DNA of 64,000 nt from positions 14,204,541 through 14,268,540 of the forward strand of contig NC_088712.1 of NCBI RefSeq assembly GCF_963576615.1, read 5' to 3'. Shown here piece by piece: positions 59,201-64,000 of this stretch; within the stretch, counting starts at the first letter, position 1, and the number at the start of each line of letters is the position of its first letter. This stretch comes from Watersipora subatra. Taxonomy: Eukaryota > Bryozoa > Gymnolaemata > Cheilostomatida > Watersiporidae. Both the position numbers and the translations under genes were made by a program. The notes beneath the pieces are model-generated. The model was not told where the DNA came from, did no database searches, and saw only the letters and a program-made list of their open reading frames with translations.

Positions 59201-62200
59201 TTTGTACAATAATGAAATGAGGCACACCAAAGGAAAGGGGCCCATTTGATACGCTTTGAGGATTACAGGTTGGGTTACCATCTGATAGAGAATTTTCTGC
59301 TGGTTCCAATGATATATAACATTTTATTCCTCTGACAGTTATGAGTAAGTTAATTGCAACGGCCACCAGACTAGGTATTTCGGTAAAACAATGATTTGAG
59401 AAATCGAGCGTTGAAAACCAACAAGCATCATACTAAACTACTAAACTACACCGTTTAGCATCATTACAGCAACGAGACATGTCATTAATTCTTACTTTTG
59501 AGCAATTTTTTATGCAGAAATTTGAAGAGAACATGTCAAAGAACCTTATAGTGTAAGAATACAAAAACAGTTTGTGAAATGGTTTTCCAACTTTGGAAGC
59601 CTCTAGACAAAATCGACAAATGTATCAAATGGGCACTTAACAATGACTAATGCTGAACTGAGTGAGATTAGCATCATATTTCTTTTATTCGTTGCTAGAG
59701 TTCATATGTTCATACGATCTCAATGTTTTACGTCATTCAAGACTTAAACTATAAACATTCCAGTTCGAATATTTCAGGACAAAAATAAGACAAAATTAAT
59801 GCAAGGTGAGATGACTTCTAATGAGAATTAGAACAAGCTAAGCGGCTAGTGCATACTTGCCAAGTAGTTGAGAAAAAAAGCGTGAGATTGACGGTAAATG
59901 TAGTAACTGAATCTGAAGCCTAGATTTATTTGTGAAGTTTTTTTTTCTTCATTGGTACCTACATAGGAGGCCCTTCCACGATTTTATTCAATGTTCAGGT
60001 ACTTTACTATCAATGTAAGATCATGGTCGTTTGCCAACGATATGTCACAGCTCCATGTATAATCTTTGTTTATTGATGAAAAACTGTAGAGCAAATCGTC
60101 AGACATCAATGTTGCTAAATCTAAATAGCCCAGGTTTTGTGGCAAACATACGGTTTAATAGTGGTCTGTTTCATTGTTACTAACTTTGTATGATGATGAG
60201 GGCTCACAACTAGTAAACAAAAGGAAAACCACAAGGAAAAAATTAAACCACTACTTTTATTGAAGAAGCTGGAGGAAAACGGAAGATTTTGTGCAAGAGG
60301 GAGACTGACTTAAAAAGCTGGAGGGTCCCGGCCAAACTGGGAGACTATGGTGCAGGCTTTAAAAACACTTGATTTAACGATATGCATATGGCAGAGTTCA
60401 AGGTCACGTATCAAATTAACAAGTAGTAGTGAATCTATGATAGAAATAGTAGATGACTCACTGTTAACATGACTGTGCATTCTTGAATCTTCATCACTAT
60501 CTTCATTAGCTGATGAGTCAGTAGTACGTCTGCAACAGATAGACAAAAGATTTCAAGATATTAATAGACACATGATGACATGCTTATATGCCAAGTCATT
60601 TAAAAAACTAGAGTTCGCTCACTTGAGAGACAAATTCTTAAAAGGTAAATTACCTTTGAAAAACCTTCTCTTGGTCACTCAATAAAGATACTATTATTAA
60701 AGGAACAAGTAACTAAAAGAACTGAATAAAAAATAGGAGTTATTCACTTTTAGTCGTGGTAGAACAACTCGAAAAAACTCAGTACATCAATATGACTTGT
60801 TCCCAATTATAGAACACCTATAAATACTTTTTTACTATGCAGCTGCTGGAGAAACTTGCTAAAGAAAAATCTAACATAAAACACCATGAAAAATCATTGA
60901 ACTTGAAATAAATAAAATATTCTTTAATGAATATTTAACATATCTATGAACTAACCTTTGCAGAAGGTTCTATGAAATTCGCCAACAAAAAAGATCAAAA
61001 TCATCTCAGAGAAACTGAAATACCTGAAGACGCTATGATTGTTGATATTTCTCTCCGTCTGCCAAGCTTGTCTGGTAGAAACCGATGGCGGTAAGGGTGG
61101 CTTGGACATGTCCCGAACTCTGTCAGCTGTGCCACTCATCTCAGCTACCTGTATCACAAAGGAAGCATTCCACAATAAAATAAGTCTAAAATATAGTCCT
61201 CACACAATTCTTACATAGAAGTCCTAAACGCAGTACATATTAAAAGTATTCTAAAGACTGAAATACGCATTTGTTACACTCTGTGTGTGGCGCACTGAGA
61301 CACACAACGCTGAACGCAATGTCATAGTAACAATTGTGGACCCAAGAGGTAAGAATAGTATTACTTTGGATATTTTTGAAATAAAAAGTCATTTGAACAG
61401 CCGATCCTCTTATGTGGGTGGGTGTAGATGTGAAAGTTAAGCACAGTTGACATTTTCAAGTCTAGTCTTGCATATAGAGACAGGTCAACTGATCCTAAGC
61501 CGTATTGGCAACTTTCCATAAACTCTGAAAGCACTTATAATAACACATAATAGTATGTTTTTGAAGATCAAAGCTTGTAAACTTGAAGAAACAGTAGAAA
61601 CCCAATAGAGAAAAGATTTTTGTTAAAAATAGATGATATGTTAGATGTAACTGAAGAACCATAACGGTTGCAGTACACCGGGTTTTATAGAGTGTGTATT
61701 TGTTATGAATAGAAAAACGAATAGTTTTAGTGCAAAGATCTTGTTGTAGAGAAGTTTTCTAGCTTTTTCTATTATTGATTTTGCTTTACTAAAAAATTCA
61801 ATCAGTGCGTCATTAGAAAGTAACGTTCTGTCAGCAGCCAGTTTTTATTTCTCAGTCGGTTAGACGTTTCCTCAGTATAATACTAATACCTCAAAAACTA
61901 ATAATACAATAAACTTGAGACTCTGGAATTAAACTAGGAACGTAGCAAAACTAGGAACACAAAGTGGATAAAGTTATGTAATTCGTAATACAAAAAAACT
62001 ACGAGAAACTACGAATTCGAGTTTACTCAGGTGTAGAATTAAGTTGGAAAACAATTCCTTGAATTATTTCAAGCCCAGGTGTTAAGTTGCTTGTAATATG
62101 TATTATATATAAGGCAAGTGAGAGTTCAGGATGTGTATGGGTGTATATTTCATTAACTGAACCCCAACTGAACACAAAATAGTAATTTATTTAACAATAT

Positions 62201-63941
62201 TGAATTATTTCAAGCCCAGGCTTTAGTATTAAGAATCTTATAAGGGAAATTCACCTTACTTGTCGAACCAATTGTATGGTCGAGCGAACATGGCTATGAA
62301 AACGTCATAATCGGTTTAATTTTTTTTCAGTGTAAAAGAGCAATGATAAAGACTTCAAGTAAATACTTACAGCACGAAGAAAATAGCGTTATATAAAACA
62401 ACATGAGAAAATTTCAACACCTAAATTATCAATATAAACTAAATCAGCGTAAGTATCAGTCGTGGTACTATATACTAGTTGTGGTGAATACCATCTATAT
62501 ACATGTGTATTAGTGAACAAATAACACATATCATACTTCTTTTTTAAACTCAACCACCAACACATACTTATTGTTTTATTGCGTATCTTATCGCTATGCC
62601 AGCTGCATAAGTATTTTGATACTGCACAATCTTAAAGGTTGACTTGCAAAAAAATTCACATTACAGTTATTTGGTATCAAAAGATTCACCATGTCTTACT
62701 ATGTTGTGTTGTAGGTGCCAAATATGTGGAAATGTGATTACAAGCTCTTAGAAGCTCAAAAACGAACAGTTAATCGCAGCCATCACGAAAACGCCGTAGG
62801 TTGGAATCCCTCTCAAAACGGCTCAAATGTGACGTAGTTGATCACGATGTGATCAACTTCTATTTACACTTTCATGCAACCTCATTTGTCAAAATATTGT
62901 CACAAATGAACTTCATGCATTCAATAAAACTGTGTCTATTATGTCGTGTCATTATCATCATACTGCTGTCACTCTGAGCACTGATATCTCAAAACCTAGC
63001 CTACAAATCAGATTAATTTTTCAACCTCAGCTCGATGGGGTGCATATCATCCTCATATAAACATGATGAGCCTGTTGATCACCTGTGATGGTCGAAAGAT
63101 TCTGCAAAAATTGTTTGCACTTTTTGGTAAGAAATATGGGTCACATGATCAGATTATGACTAGATGATTAGACAAAGCTGAATCGAAACTGTAAATTAGC
63201 GAGCATCTATATTTGATAAAGGCTTTCCATTAGAAGCCGAAATGTTTGTCATAAACTAGTGCTACGAGATGTTTTATATTGAGCCTTTTATTGGCCTTTC
63301 ATTTCAGGTGATAACATTTTGTGTCAAAACAATAACCATGTTGAGTTGAATAAGTCATTAAAAAAGGGATTCCAACCTGTGGCCGTTGTTTAACTGTTCA
63401 TTTATGAGCTTTTAAGAGCTTGTAATCACATTTCCACATATTTTGAACCTACAACACAGCAGAGTAAGACATGGTGAATCTTTTGATACCAAATAACTGT
63501 AAAGTGATGTTTGTTGCAAGTCAACCTTCAAGTAGAGACAGCACGTTGAAAAAACTTGCAAACCTTATAAGGCTTTGATGTGCGTTGATGTACACATGAT
63601 AAGCCCCTAGTGCCAATGAGAGCTGAAACCACTTCTTTTCATAACCATAAATTACCCAATGATACTTTATTCTACTATTGTATAGAATCTGATGCTTGAT
63701 CTGTCTAAAGCTAACAATTTTGCTTACACACTGGCTTATTTATTTCATAACCAACCTTGGTTTTGTAGGCTTGTGCGCACATGCTGAGGGTTTTCTGATG
63801 ATCTGCTTTGAGTTCCTGTAACCTCTCGTAAAACTGCTCATCGTTCAGCATGTCAAGGTCTTCAGCGAGACTCTCTATCTTGGGATCTCGAGGACTTAAT
63901 GTATAGGAGTGCTTGACATGAGAAGCCCCATCACCATTCAT
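30132..63941 (-). CDS. FAM161A: FAM161A-type centrosomal/ciliary protein, 16 coding exons, 711 aa
   Basis: In vertebrates FAM161A binds microtubules at the centriole and photoreceptor connecting cilium, and its loss causes retinal degeneration. Sixteen minus-strand exons with GT-AG borders join to 2136 coding bases, and every junction phase agrees. Visible family signs: EQFYERLQELKADH near the N-terminus; KGMWKDFNLDEY (149-159); PKPFRMMLREEKK (205-217); FKATPAPAHIYMPLYDDI (247-264); KPFKFYQREE (288-297); FKAKPIPR (321-328); LLRESRLPPSM; RWPY (462-465); a basic coiled-coil-like stretch (about 505-540); RPLLFE (584-589). KPF and FKA-P motifs repeat in the same order as in the vertebrate protein, and the length is similar. 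The ATG at 63941 is the first clear start, but the frame stays open to the window edge, so upstream codons are possible. The exons past residue 640 look serine/glycine-rich and lineage-specific. Confidence 0.9.
32281..32360. repeat. 31-bp tandem repeat, 2.6 units
   Basis: The unit TACAATGGTACGTACATGGT plus ACACATACATG is itself partly palindromic. Confidence 0.85.
32617..33284. mobile_element. 668-bp fold-back element with TA target duplication
   Basis: It starts GCCTGTCTTGACAAACTG and ends with the exact complement, flanked on each side by TA. The arms, about 270 bases each, stay complementary with few mismatches around a roughly 120-base centre. No transposase. A half copy lies at 36418. 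Confidence 0.88.
34125..34238 (-). CDS. FAM161A: FAM161A exon 15
   Basis: A Ser/Gly/Pro-rich, low-conservation segment (VSPSSPKSYRSAKGGSP). Acceptor TTTGCAG, donor GTTGGT. Its last residues (DDGDSYR) echo the end of exon 14 (DDDGPYRG). Confidence 0.8.
34409..34480 (-). tRNA. tRNA-Glu (UUC)
   Basis: 72 bases with a full cloverleaf: acceptor TCCCATA/TGTGGGA, anticodon TTC in a CTTTTCACC-type loop, and T stem CCGGG/CCCGG. A run of five T lies five bases downstream (34400-34404), a Pol III terminator. Same strand as the host gene. Confidence 0.95.
34984..35890 (+). mobile_element. 907-bp DNA element with long terminal inverted repeats
   Basis: It starts AAAGGTTGACTTGCAAC and ends with the complement GTTGCAAGTCAACCTTT. 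The arms pair for about 180 bases. A second full copy is at 62634, with partial copies at 3105, 5234 and 6026. No open frame of transposase length, so non-autonomous. The target duplication is unclear. Confidence 0.85.
36125..36194. repeat. Paired G13 and G16 runs
   Basis: Two runs of G (36125-36137 and 36179-36194), each preceded by TTTA and followed by TTT, 41 bases apart. Assembly length may be unreliable here. Confidence 0.8.
36418..36545 (+). mobile_element. Half copy of the fold-back element
   Basis: It matches the right arm at about 33110-33240 (CCAATGGAGCGACCGA...), then breaks off. It is joined to TAAAATGTAACAATGACGTA, which also occurs near 30400. Confidence 0.75.
37485..37556 (-). 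tRNA. tRNA-Glu (UUC), second copy
   Basis: Same length and anticodon as the copy 3 kb away. It has two changes in the T arm (stem CCGGG/CCCTG has one mispair; loop TTCAGTT). A five-T terminator is at 37475-37479. The ten bases upstream (TAAGTGTAGA) are shared by both copies. Possibly functional, possibly starting to decay. Confidence 0.88.
38505..39170 (+). repeat. Dispersed repeat, family B copy
   Basis: It starts near CCTTGCATATAGAAGCAG and contains GAGTGTGTATATTTGTTA and ATCAGCAGCCATTTTTCATT. Related copies are at 51190-51790 and 61465-62060, with a head fragment near 19743. No clear ends or coding frame. Confidence 0.65.
39467..39615 (-). CDS. FAM161A: FAM161A exon 14
   Basis: KIARQRAERKYEETLNRAGV matches the QKNAR...EKHYSNTLKALG region of relatives. 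The remainder is Gly/Ser/Asp-rich. Acceptor AAATACAG, donor GTTATT. Confidence 0.9.
40055..40245 (+). repeat. tRNA-derived SINE copy
   Basis: It shares the GTGTGCACAGAGAATAGGTA head with the copy at 57958. It has box B GAGTTCGAATCCTGG and a GGACAGACAAGGCTCTTATT tail. Confidence 0.65.
40250..40702. repeat. 27-bp minisatellite, about 16 units
   Basis: The unit TAAGTACTAATATTATTACT plus ATTATCA has few variants. It keeps both strands open as repetitive frames of 184 and 148 codons, which I reject as genes. It begins at the 3' end of a SINE. Confidence 0.93.
41488..41587 (-). CDS. FAM161A: FAM161A exon 13
   Basis: 33 codons: RAEEYRRSLREMQDRISDRPLLFEKTTQ in part. RPLLFE is a near-invariant FAM161 motif. 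Acceptor TGTTGCAG, donor GTGACT. Confidence 0.92.
41588..43053. other. FAM161A intron 12
   Basis: It contains the 26-bp array and a SINE remnant (about 42430-42540). Nothing else recognised. Confidence 0.5.
41634..41911. repeat. 26-bp tandem repeat, about 11 units
   Basis: The unit ACAGTCAAACCTCTACATAT plus GCAGGT resembles the CAGT...ACCTC terminal repeat of pogo/Tigger-type transposons. Units decay toward the right. Confidence 0.9.
43054..43221 (-). CDS. FAM161A: FAM161A exon 12
   Basis: A strongly basic, coiled-coil-like helix (KKMTEEMQKELARLEYERKR...). Acceptor GTTGACAG, donor GTAGGC. Confidence 0.88.
43384..44106. repeat. 0.7-kb GA-rich tract
   Basis: Almost pure purine on the + strand, with GAGAGAGAGGGAGTGAGAGA-type subunits and rare T or C. 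The gene is transcribed from this strand as template, so its RNA is CU-rich. Long Leu/Ser/Pro frames on the minus strand are artefacts. Confidence 0.95.
44470..45510. mobile_element. Pogo/Tigger-like non-autonomous element, about 1.04 kb
   Basis: The left end CAGTGCACCCTCCGGATACG mirrors the right end CGTATCCTGAGGGTGCACCG, and TA flanks both. The CAGT...ACCC start and TA duplication suit the pogo group. No transposase. Its left interior is shared with the sequence around 58380-59165. Confidence 0.7.
46248..46483 (-). CDS. FAM161A: FAM161A exon 11
   Basis: Residues 426-503: KPFHLRTSRI, then DEQQLPEKRWPYKNSR, matching the EE...RWPY block of the family. Donor GTAAGG. Confidence 0.92.
46484..47382. 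other. FAM161A intron 10
   Basis: It contains the tRNA-Ile gene and the 66-bp splice-donor array. Confidence 0.6.
46673..46757 (-). tRNA. tRNA-Ile (UAU) with 11-base intron
   Basis: Acceptor GCTCCAG/CTGGAGC; anticodon arm CCGTA-CTTATAA-TGCGG with a TAT anticodon, interrupted one base after the anticodon by about 11 bases; box B GAGTTCGAGCCTC. The intron position and gene pattern are those of animal tRNA-Ile(UAU). A five-T terminator follows (46665-46669). Confidence 0.93.
47056..47391. repeat. 66-bp tandem repeat carrying splice-donor copies
   Basis: Five units with exact 66-base spacing. On the minus strand each holds AAAAG-GTGRTGACTGTAT or a variant; the rightmost is the real donor of exon 10 at 47382. 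Others fall at 47316, 47250, 47184 (altered to TAG-GTGGGG) and 47118. Confidence 0.9.
47383..47467 (-). CDS. FAM161A: FAM161A exon 10
   Basis: RPKITGDAPDFEELHRRNAQ... matches the TPDFEDL segment of relatives. The acceptor is GTATTGCAG. The donor (AAAAG then GTGGTGAC) is also the repeated element of the adjoining 66-bp array. Confidence 0.9.
47468..48939. other. FAM161A intron 9
   Basis: It holds a cluster of direct and inverted copies of a short motif (about 47820-48040), AT-rich ATACCTAATAATTATAAT-type repeats (48480-48620), and no gene. Confidence 0.5.
47820..48040. repeat. Direct and inverted short repeats
   Basis: GTAGTGAG...TTATG..CC.G.TTGAA recurs three times forward. AAACTGGTTCATAATGGACT then ends CACTAC, an inverted copy, followed by another forward-like copy. 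Confidence 0.6.
48940..49067 (-). CDS. FAM161A: FAM161A exon 9
   Basis: 42 codons plus two bases: ELLRESRLPPSM, then a charged helix. The acceptor is AACATTTAG and the donor GTTTGT. No long open frame marks it; it was found from the frame and splice sites. Confidence 0.88.
49068..49897. other. FAM161A intron 8
   Basis: Two minus-strand tRNA-like SINE remnants (about 49440-49580 and 49680-49850) and a short GTTGGGATTTAACTAAC repeat near 49230-49310. Confidence 0.55.
49680..49850 (-). repeat. tRNA-derived SINE, best-preserved promoter boxes
   Basis: The minus strand reads GGCGCAGCTGGTTGCGTGTT (box A-like), then GGGTTCGATTCTTG (box B), then GCAATATTTTTCTC. The leading TAATAAGTATGGGCACAATT matches the family head. 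Confidence 0.65.
49898..49972 (-). CDS. FAM161A: FAM161A exon 8
   Basis: 25 codons (LEEDISEKLAVEEEYRKIRN...), phase 0 on both sides. It matches the acidic-to-basic helix that follows the PIPR motif in relatives. Confidence 0.85.
50051..50384. repeat. 37-bp minisatellite, 9 units
   Basis: The unit TTAGTCACCAGCAACTGGTA plus CTGTGATTGAGACTAGG. Variation is limited to a few positions; the outer units are the most diverged. Confidence 0.93.
50480..51184. mobile_element. 705-bp inverted-repeat element nested in family B repeat
   Basis: It begins CTAGTGTTACATGCT and ends with the complement AGCATGTAACACTAG. The flanking sequence on both sides resumes the family B repeat. The 155-codon frame overlapping it shows no known domain. 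Confidence 0.68.
51190..51790 (+). repeat. Dispersed repeat, family B copy
   Basis: It matches 38600-39170 and 61530-62060, for example GAGTGTGTATATTTGTTATG. Its head lies at about 50447-50480, displaced by the nested element. Confidence 0.65.
51808..51943 (-). CDS. FAM161A: FAM161A exon 7
   Basis: Residues 285-329: KPFKFYQREEAKRRQK and FKAKPIPR, both typical of the family. Donor chosen as GTATGC, which keeps phase 0 into exon 8. Confidence 0.92.
51944..53240. other. FAM161A intron 6
   Basis: The part 52550-53000 is GC-richer with several GCATGATGCG/CGCATCATGC motifs and may be an old DNA element. Related bits lie near 7440-7540. No gene. Confidence 0.4.
53241..53422 (-). CDS. FAM161A: FAM161A exon 6
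   Basis: Residues 224-283: a charged helix, then KKFKATPAPAHIYMPLYDDI, the most diagnostic FAM161 stretch. Acceptor TTACACAG, donor GTACGC. Confidence 0.93.
53423..55577. other. FAM161A intron 5
   Basis: SINE copies at about 54135-54350 and 54755-54880. Near 55250-55500, short direct repeats of AGATTTACAAAGCA/AAGTGCACATTAT occur. No gene. Confidence 0.5.
54135..54350 (+). repeat. tRNA-derived SINE copy
   Basis: Head ATGAGAGATCGTCAGGTG, box B GGGTTCGAATCCC, and a GGACGGACAGACATACACTG tail. Confidence 0.68.
55578..55809 (-). CDS. FAM161A: FAM161A exon 5
   Basis: Residues 147-223. It holds KGMWKDFNLDEY and the conserved ITIPKPFRMMLREEKKQK block, and ends at GTGAGG after a lysine-rich run. Confidence 0.9.
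55810..57409. other. FAM161A intron 4
   Basis: It contains the 58-base AT run and a short inverted copy nearby (ATAACTTAAGATAAAG). No gene. Confidence 0.5.
56141..56198. repeat. (AT)29 microsatellite
   Basis: An uninterrupted AT dinucleotide run of 58 bases. Confidence 0.95.
57410..57467 (-). CDS. FAM161A: FAM161A exon 4
   Basis: A 58-base micro-exon (PLTERNSSRLDGLSDSME). Acceptor TTTTCAG, donor GTATTT. Without it the frame from exon 3 to exon 5 would break. Confidence 0.72.
57958..58160 (+). repeat. tRNA-derived SINE copy
   Basis: Head ATGAGAGATCGTCATGTG, GTGCACAGAGAATAGGTA, a degenerate box B (GAGTTGAATCCAG), and a CAGACAGACTCAGCACTTAT tail. It ends where the 18-bp array starts. Confidence 0.62.
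58167..58350. repeat. 18-bp tandem repeat, about 10 units
   Basis: The unit CTATACAGTAGACCCTTG. The last unit runs into CTATACGATTTTAATTCG, the start of a pogo-like repeat, so the unit is the transposon terminus in tandem. Confidence 0.9.
58481..58879. mobile_element. 399-bp miniature inverted-repeat element
   Basis: The left CCGTACTTTTCAAACTATAA and the right complement (TAGTCTGAAAAGTACG) are flanked by TA. Internal ATATAAGCCGC motifs near both ends are characteristic of a widespread animal element. No coding. Confidence 0.8.
60462..60529 (-). CDS. FAM161A: FAM161A exon 3
   Basis: Only 68 bases (22 codons plus split codons), rich in Asp, Glu and Ser. Acceptor GTTGCAG, strong donor GTGAGT. 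It joins both neighbours in frame. Confidence 0.7.
60530..61023. other. FAM161A intron 2
   Basis: 494 bases, AT-rich; nothing recognised. Confidence 0.5.
61024..61148 (-). CDS. FAM161A: FAM161A exon 2
   Basis: Residues 63-103 plus two bases, between the acceptor GATACAG and donor GTATTT. The sequence (VAEMSGTADRVRDM...) is low in conservation; support comes from frame and splice sites. Confidence 0.75.
61465..62060 (+). repeat. Dispersed repeat, family B copy
   Basis: It starts CTTGCATATAGAGACAGG and shares GAGTGTGTATTTGTTATG and GTCAGCAGCCAGTTTTTATT with the other copies. Confidence 0.65.
62634..63528 (+). mobile_element. 895-bp DNA element, second full copy
   Basis: It begins AAAGGTTGACTTGCAAAA and ends GTTGCAAGTCAACCTT. 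It is collinear with the copy at 34984 over its length, and shares the ATAAACTAGTGCTACGAGAT internal block. Confidence 0.85.
63756..63941 (-). CDS. FAM161A: FAM161A exon 1 (first seen)
   Basis: Residues 1-62 from MNGDGASHVKHS to AQAYKTK, with donor GTTGGT. It has the EQFYERLQELKADH helix typical of the family's N-terminus. The reading frame is open upstream to base 64000, so the true start may be beyond the window. Confidence 0.8.
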
Positions 63942-64000
63942 CGGCTGCAGATTGAGATAGAGTAGTTCTGGCAAACAAAGTCTGGCGTCACAAAAGAGGT

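Larger units (their letters stand above)
57468..60461. other. FAM161A intron 3
   Basis: SINE (57958), 18-bp array, a repeat shared with 44540-44900 and an inserted miniature element. 59170-60460 has nothing I recognise. Confidence 0.5.
61149..63755. other. FAM161A intron 1
   Basis: Family B repeat and the second full inverted-repeat element. No gene. Confidence 0.55.

Overview
The window looks like an AT-rich nuclear genome segment from an invertebrate animal. It has split genes with GT-AG introns, intron-containing and intronless Pol III tRNA genes, tRNA-derived SINEs, a copia LTR retrotransposon, fragments of a LINE with a restriction-like endonuclease, and many short inverted-repeat DNA elements. 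Protein similarity is recalled, not searched. A lophotrochozoan (mollusc- or bryozoan-like) source is a guess; metazoan is firm. Nothing bacterial or viral is present apart from the endogenous retroelement.

Two protein-coding genes fill the window and converge tail to tail. The left gene, on the + strand, is a phospholipid scramblase (PLSCR family). Six exons between 8714 and 28339 join in frame. A possible 8-codon first exon lies at 1667-1690. The right gene, on the - strand, is a FAM161A-type centrosomal/ciliary protein. Sixteen exons run from 63941 (first candidate ATG) down to the stop at 30132. They join to 2136 coding bases (711 residues), with every junction phase agreeing. Most of its exons are too short to stand out as open reading frames. 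About 1.8 kb separates the two stop codons.

The introns carry the rest. The 11-kb scramblase intron (8799-20008) holds a 42-bp minisatellite (27 units), three successive LINE 3' tails each ending in an AAT repeat, and a structurally complete copia element (14512-19000). The copia LTRs are 239 bp and differ at one base, the target duplication is AATTA, and one open gag-pol frame starts inside the 5' LTR and stops inside the 3' LTR. The next scramblase intron holds a 740-bp palindromic element. The FAM161A introns hold two tRNA-Glu(UUC) genes, one tRNA-Ile(UAU) gene with its intron, fold-back and inverted-repeat elements, a 0.7-kb GA tract, and several minisatellites. One of these minisatellites is a 66-bp repeat that copies the 5' splice site of a FAM161A exon.

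The two genes have no evident shared pathway: the scramblase is a membrane protein and FAM161A is a cilium/centriole protein. I saw no new multi-gene system. The observations most worth following are the duplicated splice donors, the LTR-to-LTR reading frame of the copia element, and the conversion of transposon ends into tandem arrays.
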